DNA from: Chloracidobacterium validum
GTDB lineage: Bacteria; Acidobacteriota; Blastocatellia; Chloracidobacteriales; Chloracidobacteriaceae
Reading direction: 5' to 3'
Assembly: GCF_018304825.1 (NCBI RefSeq)
Contig: NZ_CP072648.1
Span: 479,501-543,500, forward strand
Length of the DNA: 64,000 nt
Positions 53,432-62,382 of this stretch are shown here, piece by piece. The notes below the pieces were generated by a model. That model made no database searches and was not told the DNA's origin. It saw only the letters and a list, made by a program, of their open reading frames with translations. The position numbers and the translations under genes are program-made. The first letter of the stretch is position 1; each line of letters starts with the position of its first letter.

Positions 53432-55402
53432 TCAATGAGAAAAGGCCAACGCTGTGGCCAGCCGAAGATTGGCATGAGCTTGCTCAGAAGAAGAATCAAT
53501 CTTGATCGCCTCGGCGAATGCGTGTCGCGCCGCGACGTAATCACCTTGCTCGCCACAAACGCTCCCTAAATTCATCCAGCCGTCAGCTAGGTTGGGATCA
53601 AGCGTCACTGCCTGTTCGAGCGCCGCGCGGGCTTCTGCCATACGTCCGAGACGTAGCAGGGTGATGCCATAGCCTGCCCACGTTTGGCCGAGGAACGGGT
53701 CACGTCGTAGCGCATCTTCATAGACGGCACAGGCTTCGACGTATTGCCCTCCGCGGTAAAAGCCAGCCGCCGTCTTGGACAAAACGTCGCCAGGAGGAAG
53801 GTACTGTTGCTTTCCGGCGGCGTACCAGTCCAGCGCCTCGGCTGTTCGTCCCTGGCGCGCAAGTAAATTCGCCAGCGAAAAATAAGCCTGCCACCCTAGC
53901 GGATTACCCGCAATCGCGTCCCGAAACAGGGCTTCGGCTTCAGACAGCCGATCCAGCCGCATGTAAAGCTGACCAAGCGCGGTGCGCGGCGCGGCGCGAT
54001 GCGCGCCAATTGCAATCGCTTGCTGGAGCGCTGCCTCCGCGGCGGCTAGATTGCCGGAATCTTCATAGACTTTGGCCATGGCCAACCAACTCTTCGGGTT
54101 GCCTGGCGCGTCGCGCAATAGCGCCCGGCTGTAGGCTTCGTTGTCCGTCCAGTCTGGATTGCGCGTGATGGTTCGCCAGGACATCAGCCCAAGGATGGTG
54201 ACACAGGCCAAAATTGCCGCGCGACGACCAGTCGGCGACCGTTCGTAAAGAGTAGCCAGCCCAAGTCCACCCAGAAGGCAAATAGAGAGCGAAGGCAGGT
54301 AAAGCACCCGTTCAGCAATGACGAGTCCGGTTGGGACGATGATGTTAGAAACCAGTGAGATCGAAACGAAAAACATCAGGATGGCGAACGCGACCACCGG
54401 CTGTCGTCGCCAGGCCCAAATACCAAGACCAATAACGACCACGACGAGGGTTAGTGACGTCGCGACCCGCGGGGTAAGGGTGGCGACTTTCGGGAAAAAG
54501 CTGAAATCGTAGAAAGCACAGAGCTTGTAGGGAAAAATAAGCAAGCGGAAGTATTCCACTAGGCCCTGTGACATGGTGAGGATGCGGGTCAGCCAAGGGT
54601 CATTGTGAAAGTAGGTTTGGTCGCTTTGCACGCCGAAGCGTCCATTCACGAGCCAGCGCGTGACAATGTTGCTGCCAGCAACCGCCAAAAATCCACTCAT
54701 CTCAAACAGCAAGCGCTGCCAGTCCTGGCGTGTTTGGAGTCGCCCGGCGCAGAGTTCAGCCAATCCAATAACGCCAATGAGCGTAATGGCACTTTCCTTG
54801 GCGTACATTCCCACGGCAAATGCGGCCCACGCCAGCCAGCGCCAGTGCCGACCTTCTCCGGTGCGCAAATAGGCGTGCCAACTGAGAAAACCAAAACTGG
54901 CTGCCAGTAACTCCGTGCGTCCCACCACCTGAGTGACGGCCTCAACATGCACTGGATGGGCTGCAAAAAGGAGCGCCGTAAACAGAGCAAGGTGTGACCA
55001 GCGCGTGTAGGTGTGAACCAACCCGTACACCAGACAACTGTTGATGGCGTGGAGTAGCAGGTTGACCAAGTGGTAGCCGAGTGGATGGAAGCCGTGAACA
55101 GCATAGTTGAGCGCCAGGCTCACGTTGACAATCGGACGGTACGTGGCCAATTCTTCGTAGCCAATGCCCCAGTACGGTTGAGCAAAGACCCGGTAAACAT
55201 GTGGCAGGTCGCGGATGGCGCGATTGATTGTGACGACAAAGACATCATCTTGCGCGAAGCCACAGTTGAGGCTGTTCGCATAACCAATCACAACCACCAG
55301 GGTAATCAAGAGACAAGCCGCACGTGGCGACATCGCGGCTGGCCGACGGTCACGCACGGTGACTTGCACCTCCGTGATAGGTGAACAATTGCTTGCGGAC
55401 AT
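53432..55402 (-). CDS. Membrane glycosyltransferase-like protein with C-terminal TPRs (TMTC-like)
   Basis: ATG 55402 is preferred; the frame extends to 55552, and an inner ATG at 55333 is also possible. About ten hydrophobic segments begin with SLNCGFAQDDVFVVTINRAI (acidic pair as in GT-C enzymes) and TYRPIVNVSLALNYAVHGFHPLGYHLVNLLLHA, then five to six TPRs (AWLAMAKVYEDSGNLAAAEAALQQAIAIG onward). The layout matches TMTC/PMT proteins that O-mannosylate exported proteins. Its start shares CATG (55400-55403) with a possible start of the opposite gene. Confidence 0.88.
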   Translation of the reverse strand: MSASNCSPITEVQVTVRDRRPAAMSPRAACLLITLVVVIGYANSLNCGFAQDDVFVVTINRAIRDLPHVYRVFAQPYWGIGYEELATYRPIVNVSLALNYAVHGFHPLGYHLVNLLLHAINSCLVYGLVHTYTRWSHLALFTALLFAAHPVHVEAVTQVVGRTELLAASFGFLSWHAYLRTGEGRHWRWLAWAAFAVGMYAKESAITLIGVIGLAELCAGRLQTRQDWQRLLFEMSGFLAVAGSNIVTRWLVNGRFGVQSDQTYFHNDPWLTRILTMSQGLVEYFRLLIFPYKLCAFYDFSFFPKVATLTPRVATSLTLVVVVIGLGIWAWRRQPVVAFAILMFFVSISLVSNIIVPTGLVIAERVLYLPSLSICLLGGLGLATLYERSPTGRRAAILACVTILGLMSWRTITRNPDWTDNEAYSRALLRDAPGNPKSWLAMAKVYEDSGNLAAAEAALQQAIAIGAHRAAPRTALGQLYMRLDRLSEAEALFRDAIAGNPLGWQAYFSLANLLARQGRTAEALDWYAAGKQQYLPPGDVLSKTAAGFYRGGQYVEACAVYEDALRRDPFLGQTWAGYGITLLRLGRMAEARAALEQAVTLDPNLADGWMNLGSVCGEQGDYVAARHAFAEAIKIDSSSEQAHANLRLATALAFSH

Positions 55403-55430
55403 GGACCCCGTACCTAATGCATCCCCCAAT

Positions 55431-55826
55431 ATGCTTAACCGGACTGCCATGATGGCATATCTGTCTGGACTCGTCTTCACGACAGCGGTTTTTGTGGTGA
55501 GCTTGTGGTATCGCCCTCCCGATGTACCCACCCTGTCGCTGTGCACGCTCAAAGTGACGACCGGGATCGACTGCCCTACCTGCGGCTTGACCCGCGCATT
55601 TTGTGCCTTGGCAAAAGGTGAATGGCAGCGAGCGCTCCATTTTCACCCAATGTCGCCAGTGATTTTTGCCTTGTTTGGGTGGTGGTGGTTGCGCTCCCTG
55701 CTGCATCTGGTTGGAAAGCGTTCCTGGGTCAATCGAGTCGAAGCCTGGTTTCCCCCTTTCTTGACCATCCTCGTCGTAGTGACTGGGATACTGCTCAGTT
55801 GGGCGCTCAAGCTCTGGTTGTGGTGA
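55431..55826 (+). CDS. DUF2752 small membrane protein
   Basis: 131 aa from ATG 55431; earlier in-frame ATGs at 55401 and 55359 are possible, but they run toward or into the opposite gene. The signature GIDCPTCGLTRAFCALAKGEWQRALHFHPMSPV is diagnostic of DUF2752 (Cys-x2-Cys-Gly ... Cys). Three hydrophobic segments. Function unknown; family members often sit beside envelope genes. It ends 161 bases before the kinase gene, and that gap holds nothing recognisable except the GAGGA ribosome site. Confidence 0.82.
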   Translation: MLNRTAMMAYLSGLVFTTAVFVVSLWYRPPDVPTLSLCTLKVTTGIDCPTCGLTRAFCALAKGEWQRALHFHPMSPVIFALFGWWWLRSLLHLVGKRSWVNRVEAWFPPFLTILVVVTGILLSWALKLWLW

Positions 55827-55987
55827 GCGGAGATTCACCGTTGAACTTGCGTCTCTGGACGTGTAACTTACAGTTCCTCAAGGTTTGGGCGTGCTTTGGC
55901 GCCAGCCCGGAGCTTTCGCAACGCATGGGTAGGCGCTGGTTTGTAGCCAGGTTCGACTTTTCCCCAACCATCCCATGAGGATTCGCC

Positions 55988-57970
55988 ATGCGCGACGCTT
56001 CCGTTTCCAGTGGCGCGTCGTCAGTCCCACCGGCTTTGCTCGCCGGTTTGACGATGCATTTGCCGTTGAATATGGCTCCAGAGCCGTCCCCAGTCAGTCC
56101 CTCTCAATCTGATCCATTTGTTGGACGGACGCTCGACGGCAAGTACAGCATTGAACGCCGCATTGGTCGCGGCGGCTCAGGGGCGGTGTATCGGGCGCGG
56201 CACTTGTTGATACACCGCACGGTCGCTGTCAAAGTGCTTTCCCGCGATCTCGTTGCCGATGAAGACGCTTTAGCGCGCTTCCGCCGCGAGGCCGCCATGG
56301 CTGGACGGCTCAAGCACCTCAACATCGTCTCCGTCATGGATTTCGGCATCACGCCCGACGGCGTGGCCTATCTCGTGATGGATTTCATCGAAGGCAAGAG
56401 CCTGCGCCGCATCCTCGACCAGCAGGGTCGGGTTGCGCTTGAAAAGCTCGTTCGCTGGATGAAGCCAATCTGTTCGGCCGTGCACGCCGCACACCGCAAG
56501 GGGATCATCCACCGTGACCTCAAGCCCGACAATGTGATGATCGAGGTCGTGGATGACGAAGAAATACCACGGGTGCTCGATTTCGGCATCGCCAAGCTGG
56601 CAGATGCCGTTGCCGTCAGCAGTGATTTCAATACCGAGACGGGCAGCGTCATGGGAACGCCCCACTACATGTCACCGGAGCAATGCGAAGGTAAGCCCCT
56701 TGACCCACGTTCTGACATCTACAGCTTGGGGACGCTAGCCTACGAATTACTCACCGGTAACGTCCCATTTCCGGGTAAGGTCACCACCACCGTCATGATG
56801 CAGCAAGTGACGGCGACGCCGCGTCCACTCCGCGACTTGCGCCCAGACTTGCCGGAGGCCGTCGAGCTATGCGTGATGCGGGCGTTGAGCAAAAACCCGG
56901 CAAAACGTCAGGCGACGGCGCTTGACCTCGCACTCGAACTCGAAACGGCACTGGCCTCGCTTGCATTCGAATTGCCATCCGCCGCCCCGGATGCCTGGCG
57001 GCCAGAAGCGTCAATCGCGCGCGTCACCGGGGATTTCCGCGCGCAATTGCGTGAAGCTGCTGCGGTCGCGCCACCGTTGCCAGTCGTGCGCTCGGCCCCA
57101 TCTGTAAAAGTGTTGCCACCCACGCCAGTGGCACAAGAGGATGCCGTCATGGTTCACGAGGGCCGGGAGTGCCTCGCCGTGGCCGAGCAACGTGCCGCTA
57201 CCGTCAAGCTTCCTGGAGCACACCCGTCGCCAGCATCGGCAGAGGTAGCGGATGACCAGCCGTTGCCAAGCTTTCAAGTGCTGCCAAGCCTTCAGACGGC
57301 GGATGCCCTGCCTTCCGAAGGCGACGCTGTTGGGACGGCGTTGCCGTCAGACAAGCCGCTAGGGAGACGGCTGGCAACGCCACCGCTCGAAGCCCCACCG
57401 CCCACTGAGCAAAAGGCGCGCCCATCATCACCTGCGCTGTCAGCAGACCGTGTCCGGCTGCGCCACGCCACGTCGCCAGTTGATTCACGACCGATGCCGC
57501 ATCGTGTGTGGTCTGAACGGGTTGCTTGGTCAGCGCTTGGACGCTGGGGGCGCTTGGCTGTTGGACTGATGGGAATTGTATTAGTTAGTTACGCCCTCGT
57601 CATCTATGGTCTATACCGGCAAGCCAACACCGCACTTAGTCACCGCCTTGCCACACTCGCCCAAGACCGCCAGCAACCATTGGCAACACTACGCGACCGC
57701 GCCTTGGACCTGTGTGCGGCATTGAAGCTCCAAACCGAGCGCATCCGGGTACGACTTGATCCACCCAACCAGAAGGTGACGCTCCAGGTACATTACCGGC
57801 GTTCGATCTTGGGCATCCCACTGCACTTTCAGTCTGAAGTGGTAGCATCCAGGCCGATGACGCTCGATATGCTGGCTGGCGTCGCGCCGACGCAAGCTGA
57901 GTTGGTCAATGTCTCCGCGCGCGAGCTTGACCGGTATCGCGCCGAGCAGGCGGCGGCTGGGCGGAGGTAA
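55988..57970 (+). CDS. Transmembrane serine/threonine protein kinase (PknB-like)
   Basis: 660 aa from ATG 55988, with GAGGA 7 bases upstream. The kinase domain (about 48-315) has RRIGRGGSGAVYRARH, TVAVKVLS, HRDLKPDNVMIEV, VLDFGIAKLAD and GTPHYMSPEQCEG, all intact. A long Pro/Ala/Ser linker (about 320-515) leads to one membrane span (VGLMGIVLVSYALVIYGLY, about 522-545) and a C-terminal extracytoplasmic domain of about 115 residues, coiled-coil-like at first. It presumably senses something in the periplasm. It is the third kinase in the window, none beside a phosphatase. Confidence 0.93.
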   Translation: MRDASVSSGASSVPPALLAGLTMHLPLNMAPEPSPVSPSQSDPFVGRTLDGKYSIERRIGRGGSGAVYRARHLLIHRTVAVKVLSRDLVADEDALARFRREAAMAGRLKHLNIVSVMDFGITPDGVAYLVMDFIEGKSLRRILDQQGRVALEKLVRWMKPICSAVHAAHRKGIIHRDLKPDNVMIEVVDDEEIPRVLDFGIAKLADAVAVSSDFNTETGSVMGTPHYMSPEQCEGKPLDPRSDIYSLGTLAYELLTGNVPFPGKVTTTVMMQQVTATPRPLRDLRPDLPEAVELCVMRALSKNPAKRQATALDLALELETALASLAFELPSAAPDAWRPEASIARVTGDFRAQLREAAAVAPPLPVVRSAPSVKVLPPTPVAQEDAVMVHEGRECLAVAEQRAATVKLPGAHPSPASAEVADDQPLPSFQVLPSLQTADALPSEGDAVGTALPSDKPLGRRLATPPLEAPPPTEQKARPSSPALSADRVRLRHATSPVDSRPMPHRVWSERVAWSALGRWGRLAVGLMGIVLVSYALVIYGLYRQANTALSHRLATLAQDRQQPLATLRDRALDLCAALKLQTERIRVRLDPPNQKVTLQVHYRRSILGIPLHFQSEVVASRPMTLDMLAGVAPTQAELVNVSARELDRYRAEQAAAGRR

Positions 57971-58038
57971 TCGGAAAGCCAGCCAGTGGCCACGCAGCCA
58001 GCCGGTTCCGGCAAGTCATAGTTGACAATTTCTTTTTT

Positions 58039-58051
58039 TAGACTTAGTCTA
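58039..58051 (+). promoter_or_regulatory. PerR/Fur-type operator before the regulator gene
   Basis: TAGACT-T-AGTCTA, a perfect 13-base palindrome ending 9 bases before the regulator ATG. Its core TAGAnnnAGTCTA recurs before the rubrerythrin gene at 58521-58533. The 6-1-6 layout matches the class of PerR/Fur boxes, so negative autoregulation is likely. Confidence 0.7.
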
Positions 58052-58060
58052 GTCCTCGTT

Positions 58061-58501
58061 ATGAAACGACTCGCTGTTCAAAATGTGACTGACCTCATTC
58101 GCGCGCAGGGGCTGAAGCTGACGCCGCAACGCTTGGCCATTGTCGAATACTTACAGCAGTGCACCCATCATCCGACGGCCGATGAAGTGTGGTCGGCTGT
58201 GAATGCGAAGTTTCCAATGGCTTCGCGGGCAACGGTTTACAACACACTTAACTGGCTTTTGGAAAGCGGTCAGTTGGCTGAAATCCAGCAGGACGGGGTG
58301 ATGCGTTTTGATCCAAACCTTGACCCACACCACCACTTTGTCTGTCGGCGGTGCGGGCGAGTCGAAGATGTGGACTACGATGTGATTGCACCCTGGCCGC
58401 AGTGCACGCTGCCTGGACGACACGTCATCGAGGGGTTCGAGCTGACGTTACGTGGCTTGTGCGCCACTTGCGTGCAGACCACATCAGACGTGACCTCGTG
58501 A
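58061..58501 (+). CDS. perR: Fur-family regulator, PerR-like
   Basis: 146 aa from ATG 58061. The winged helix includes LTPQRLAIVEYLQQCTHHPTADEVWSAV and ASRATVYNTLNWLLESGQL. Metal-binding parts: FDPNLDPHHHFVCRRCGRVEDVDYD (HHH cluster and first Cys pair) and LCATCV (second Cys pair), the four-Cys structural zinc site of PerR/Fur proteins. PerR rather than Fur is suggested by the target genes (rubrerythrin, flavin reductase and Dps follow) and by the shared operators. It would sense peroxide through a metal-catalysed oxidation and derepress this cluster. Confidence 0.85.
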   Translation: MKRLAVQNVTDLIRAQGLKLTPQRLAIVEYLQQCTHHPTADEVWSAVNAKFPMASRATVYNTLNWLLESGQLAEIQQDGVMRFDPNLDPHHHFVCRRCGRVEDVDYDVIAPWPQCTLPGRHVIEGFELTLRGLCATCVQTTSDVTS

Positions 58502-58516
58502 TTTTTTTTACTTCCT

Positions 58517-58537
58517 GATTTAGATGGAGTCTAAATC
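58517..58537 (+). promoter_or_regulatory. PerR/Fur-type operator before rubrerythrin
   Basis: GATTTAGA-TGGAG-TCTAAATC, perfect 8-bp arms around 5 bases. Its centre TAGATGGAGTCTA matches the regulator's own operator in 10 of 13 positions. It lies 16 bases after the regulator stop and 37 bases before the rubrerythrin ATG. Confidence 0.7.
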
Positions 58538-58574
58538 TAGGCACTTTCTATGCAATAAGGAGACACCGACCACC

Positions 58575-59063
58575 ATGCGTGAACCAAAAACCAAAACCGA
58601 GCAGAACCTCCAGGCGGCTTTCGCCGGCGAAGCCATGGCAAACCGCCGTTACCTTTACTTTGGACAGTTGGCGCGTAAGCTGGGCAACGAGGAAGTCGCC
58701 CAGCTTTTCGAGCGGACGGCTGATGAAGAAACCGGGCATGCCTTTGCGCATCTCCAGTTGATGTATCCAGAATCCGAAATGACCGTCGAGAAACTGCTGC
58801 GGATTGCCTACGAGGGCGAAATGTACGAAACGGAGCAAATGTATCCGACCTTTGCCGAAGAAGCGCGGCAGGAAGGTGAAGCTGATGCCGTGGCGGAGTT
58901 CATCGAGCAAGGGGCCGAGTCGCTTGAACATGCAGAACGCTTCAAAGCCATGCTCAATCGGGCGGCCAAGCAATTCAAGGCTTTCGGGCGCGTCGAGGCG
59001 GCGCACGCGAAGCGTTACGCGGACGCGCTCGAAAAGGTCGCTGCCAATTGCGTGCAGCCGTGA
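58575..59063 (+). CDS. Rubrerythrin-like diiron protein without rubredoxin domain
   Basis: 162 aa from ATG 58575 (AAGGAG upstream); the frame extends back to 58524 across the operator. Ferritin-like four-helix bundle: TEQNLQAAFAGEAMANRRYLYFGQLARKLG, LFERTADEETGHAFAHL, AYEGEMYETEQMYPTFAEEARQEG and EQGAESLEHAERFKAML, with the Glu/His ligands (EExxH repeated). The C-terminal rubredoxin Cys4 domain is absent (about 160 aa instead of 190), so electrons must come from another protein. It reduces hydrogen peroxide and sits under PerR-like control. Confidence 0.93.
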   Translation: MREPKTKTEQNLQAAFAGEAMANRRYLYFGQLARKLGNEEVAQLFERTADEETGHAFAHLQLMYPESEMTVEKLLRIAYEGEMYETEQMYPTFAEEARQEGEADAVAEFIEQGAESLEHAERFKAMLNRAAKQFKAFGRVEAAHAKRYADALEKVAANCVQP

Positions 59064-59136
59064 GATGAACCGGCGCGCGGCGGGCGTCCGTTGGCACGGG
59101 CGACGCCGGGCGCTGCTCAATACCAGGAGCCTCGAC

Positions 59137-59652
59137 ATGGAATATCTTGTTTTGGCAACGTCCCTGCGGTCTGGCAGCCACAGCCGAATCATGGCCCAGC
59201 GCCTGGTTCAGTCTTATGCCCAACGCGGCGCGCGCGCCGCGTTGGTGGATTTGCGCGATTATCCGCTGCCGTTGTGTGATGGTGAGTCAGCCGGGGAACA
59301 TCCCCAAGTGGCAAGCCTGGAAGCTTTGATTGCCAAGGCGCGCGTGGTGACACTGGCAGTTCCGATTTACAACTATGACGTCAACGCTGCCGCGAAAAAT
59401 TTGATTGAGCTGACCGGCCAGGCCTGGGAAGACAAGATCGTTGCTTTTCTCTGCGCAGCCGGTGGACAGAGCAGCTATATGTCTGTGCTGGGATTGGCTA
59501 ACTCTTTGATGCTGGACTTTCGAGCCGTGATCGTCCCACGCTTCGTCTATGCTACCTATGCGGACTTCGCCGATGGAAAACTCACTTCGCCCAAAGTCGA
59601 GACGCGAATCGAGCAACTGGCTGAAGCTTCGATGAAACTTCGCTATGCCTAA
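59137..59652 (+). CDS. NADPH-dependent FMN reductase family flavoprotein
   Basis: 171 aa from ATG 59137, with AGGAG 8 bases upstream; the long frame back to 58804 is a shadow of the rubrerythrin gene. Flavodoxin-like fold: EYLVLATSLRSGSHSRIMAQRL (FMN phosphate loop), AKARVVTLAVPIYNYDVNAAAKNLIEL and KIVAFLCAAGGQSSYMSVLGLANSL. It may supply electrons to rubrerythrin or reduce iron or quinones. The position between rubrerythrin and Dps genes supports an oxidative-stress role, which is inference. Confidence 0.88.
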   Translation: MEYLVLATSLRSGSHSRIMAQRLVQSYAQRGARAALVDLRDYPLPLCDGESAGEHPQVASLEALIAKARVVTLAVPIYNYDVNAAAKNLIELTGQAWEDKIVAFLCAAGGQSSYMSVLGLANSLMLDFRAVIVPRFVYATYADFADGKLTSPKVETRIEQLAEASMKLRYA

Positions 59653-59748
59653 CTCAGTCGTATCACTGGGTGATGGATTGAGTTGGAGCGCGTCCATTGT
59701 TCTGCCACGGTTCCACATTTTCACAGCTTTTTCCACAGGAGGAACGTT

Positions 59749-60243
59749 ATGAGTGAACGACTTCACGCAACGCAAATTGACCTTCCAGAAGAGATTCGGG
59801 TTTCGGTCATTCGGCTGCTCAACCAGTCGTTGGCAACGGCACTCGATCTCAAAACCCAGGTCAAGCAAGCCCACTGGAATGTCAAGGGACCACAATTCTT
59901 CGCGCTCCACGAGCTATTTGATGACATGGCCGGCGAGTTGGACGGCTTTGTTGATGACCTTGCCGAGCGGGTGACGGCATTAGGTGGCACAGCCATGGGC
60001 ACGGCCCGGATGGCCGCGGCCGGTTCGACGCTGCCGGAATATCCAACCGACATCCAGGATGGGCTGGATCACGTCAAGGCACTGGTGGAACGCTACGCGC
60101 CGTTTGCCAAACACGTTAGAGCGACCATTGCTGAAACGGATGCTTTAGGCGACGCCGATACGGCCGATCTCTATACCGGCATCTCCCGCGCTGTTGACAA
60201 GCGCTTGTGGCTGCTGGAGGCTCACTTGCAAGCGCCCCGCTGA
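59749..60243 (+). CDS. dps: Dps-family ferritin (DNA protection during starvation)
   Basis: 164 aa from ATG 59749, with AGGAGG upstream. LNQSLATALDLKTQVKQAHWNVKGPQFFALHELFDDMAGELDGFVDDLAERVTALGG carries the ferroxidase ligands (H in KQAHWNVKG; D and E in HELFDDMAGELD), as in Dps. It forms 12-mers that oxidise Fe(II) with peroxide and store it, and some bind DNA; there is no Lys-rich N-terminal tail here, so DNA binding is doubtful. Its own upstream 96 bases show no clear copy of the TAGAnnnAGTCTA operator. Confidence 0.92.
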   Translation: MSERLHATQIDLPEEIRVSVIRLLNQSLATALDLKTQVKQAHWNVKGPQFFALHELFDDMAGELDGFVDDLAERVTALGGTAMGTARMAAAGSTLPEYPTDIQDGLDHVKALVERYAPFAKHVRATIAETDALGDADTADLYTGISRAVDKRLWLLEAHLQAPR

Positions 60244-60271
60244 ATGGGCCTGCTTTTCATGCCTTCATCTC

Positions 60272-61231
60272 ATGCCTTCATTGGTTGAATGCGTTCCAAA
60301 CTTCAGCGAGGGGCGGCGGCCCGACGTGGTCGCCGCCATCGTCGCGCAGATCGAACGCGCTTTAGGGCAATCCGTCCTGGATGTTCATCGAGACGTTGAC
60401 CACCACCGATCCGTCGTGACCTTTGTTGGGGCGCCGGAGATGGTTGAGCGGGCTGCCCTAGCCGGTGTCGCGGCCGCCGTGGCGCGGTTAACGCTTCAGA
60501 CGCATGTTGGCGTCCATCCACGCATTGGCGTGGCCGATGTCGTGCCCTTTGTCCCGGTGTCAGGCGTCACGATGGCCGAGTGTGTCGCGCTGGCACACCG
60601 GGTCGGCCGCCGGGTGGCAGGCGAATATGGGCTTCCCGTGTTTTGTTATGGCGAAGCCGCATGCCAGCCAGCTTACCGGGATTTGGCAGCCATTCGCCGG
60701 GCTATTCGTACGTCACCAACCTTTCCGCGGCCTGACTTCGGTCCGGCTCAACCTCACCCAACCGCCGGTGCCGTTGCCATCGGGGCGCGGGATTACCTCA
60801 TTGCTTTCAATGTGGAGCTGTTGACCGACGCGCTGGATGTCGCCAAAGCGATTGCGCGTGACCTGCGCGCGGCCCAGAGCGGCTTGCCGGGCGTCAAGGC
60901 GCTTGGTTTGCGGCTGGCTTCGCGTGGGACGGTGCAGGTTTCGATGAACCTGACGGACACGCGCCAAACTCGCCCGGTTGATGTCTTCAACGCGGTGGTC
61001 GCTGCGGCAAAACGCCATGCCGTGGCGGTTGGGCGTCCTGAATTGGTTGGTCTCATACCGACGGCGGCTTCCGCCGTCGGGTTTGATGGTAGCTGTTTCG
61101 AGGGGGCACTGGCCGGCGCTCTGTTCCCGGATGAAAAAATCCTGGAACGACGGCTGAAGCTCATAAGTGACGAAGAAGGGGTGGGAGGCAAGCATGACAT
61201 TACTGGAAAATCTCCGGCGGCGGGCGGCTGA
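60272..61231 (+). CDS. ftcD: Glutamate formimidoyltransferase
   Basis: Transfers the formimino group from formiminoglutamate to tetrahydrofolate, in histidine breakdown and one-carbon supply. 319 aa from ATG 60272. [61 protein letters not shown] and [17 protein letters not shown] are diagnostic. Only the formiminotransferase domain is present, not the cyclodeaminase domain of the mammalian fusion. No hut genes are adjacent. The 3' end overlaps pta by 38 bases. Confidence 0.94.
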   Translation: MPSLVECVPNFSEGRRPDVVAAIVAQIERALGQSVLDVHRDVDHHRSVVTFVGAPEMVERAALAGVAAAVARLTLQTHVGVHPRIGVADVVPFVPVSGVTMAECVALAHRVGRRVAGEYGLPVFCYGEAACQPAYRDLAAIRRAIRTSPTFPRPDFGPAQPHPTAGAVAIGARDYLIAFNVELLTDALDVAKAIARDLRAAQSGLPGVKALGLRLASRGTVQVSMNLTDTRQTRPVDVFNAVVAAAKRHAVAVGRPELVGLIPTAASAVGFDGSCFEGALAGALFPDEKILERRLKLISDEEGVGGKHDITGKSPAAGG

Positions 61232-62201
61232 ACTCAACAAGCACATTGTGTTACCGGAAGGCGACGACCCCCGCACGCTGCGGGCGGCAGCCATGTGCCT
61301 TGACCAGGGAACGGCTCGCGTGACCTTGTTGGGCGATGCTGCCCTGATTCGGTCCCGCGCCCGCGAGCTGGGACTTGAACCAGACCGTTTTCCAATCGTC
61401 GAACCAGGCACGGATCCGGCCCATGAGTCATTCGCCCAGGCGTTTTATGAACGCCGGCGATCCAAGGGACTGACCCTGGAGCAGGCGCGTGAGGTGATGC
61501 GCGATCCGCTGTATTTCGGGAATATGCTGGTTCACACCGGCCAAGCTGATGGTTCAGTCGCCGGAGCGACCCACTCGACGGCAAAAACAGTGCGGGCCGC
61601 GCTCCAGGTGATTGGGTTAGCCCCCGGCTTCAACATTGTTTCGAGCTTCATGCTGGTGACCGTCAAGGAGCCAGCCTTTGGCGCGAATGGCAGCTTTTTG
61701 TTTGCGGACTGCGCCATTGTAATCGAGCCGTCATCGGCTGAGTTGGCCGACATTGCCATTGCTGCTGCTGAAAACTGCCGTACGTTTCTAGGCGTGGAGC
61801 CACGGGTGGCCCTACTGTCGTTTTCCACCCGGCGCAGCGCGGATCATCCGCTGGTGGACAAGGTTGCGGAGGCTGTCCGCTTGGTGTCCGCGCGCCAGCC
61901 GAACCTCCTCGTGGATGGGGAAATCCAAGCGGATGCCGCTATTGTGCCGGTCGTTGGAGCCCGCAAAGCTCCCGGCAGCCCCGTTGCCGGGCAAGCAAAC
62001 GTGCTTATTTTTCCGAGCCTTGAAGCCGCCAACATTGCCTACAAACTGGTTGAGCGGTTGGGGCAGGCGACTGCCATTGGCCCAATTTTGCAGGGACTTG
62101 CCAAGCCAGCCAATGACCTGTCGCGGGGCTGTGACGCCAGCGACATCCTGGATGCCATCGCCTTGACCGCGCTTCAGTCGGAGCAGTTGCGGGCTTCCTA
62201 G
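61194..62201 (+). CDS. pta: Phosphate acetyltransferase
   Basis: Interconverts acetyl-CoA and acetyl phosphate. 335 aa from ATG 61194, with GGGAGG 5 bases before it. [97 protein letters not shown] and [20 protein letters not shown] are canonical for the short class without the N-terminal DRTGG domains. No ackA adjoins. It overlaps the preceding gene by 38 bases. Confidence 0.95.
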   Translation: MTLLENLRRRAAELNKHIVLPEGDDPRTLRAAAMCLDQGTARVTLLGDAALIRSRARELGLEPDRFPIVEPGTDPAHESFAQAFYERRRSKGLTLEQAREVMRDPLYFGNMLVHTGQADGSVAGATHSTAKTVRAALQVIGLAPGFNIVSSFMLVTVKEPAFGANGSFLFADCAIVIEPSSAELADIAIAAAENCRTFLGVEPRVALLSFSTRRSADHPLVDKVAEAVRLVSARQPNLLVDGEIQADAAIVPVVGARKAPGSPVAGQANVLIFPSLEAANIAYKLVERLGQATAIGPILQGLAKPANDLSRGCDASDILDAIALTALQSEQLRAS

Positions 62202-62382
62202 CATAGGGCCGCCGCTGGCTAGTTCCGACAGATAGGTTTGACACCCCTTTCACATTGGTGATAGAAGGCGGGCACTTCTGGTTGAGATTCCTGAGTGTTT
62301 CTTGTTTCCGTCCTAATCCGTTCTCACAGATTGTGCGCTCGGAATCTCGACGCCATTCAGACCGCGATTTTTTGGAGAAGCC

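Noticed and set aside
58804-59136. Upstream extension of the flavin reductase frame
   Set aside because: It overlaps the rubrerythrin gene in another frame; AGGAG before 59137 fixes the start.
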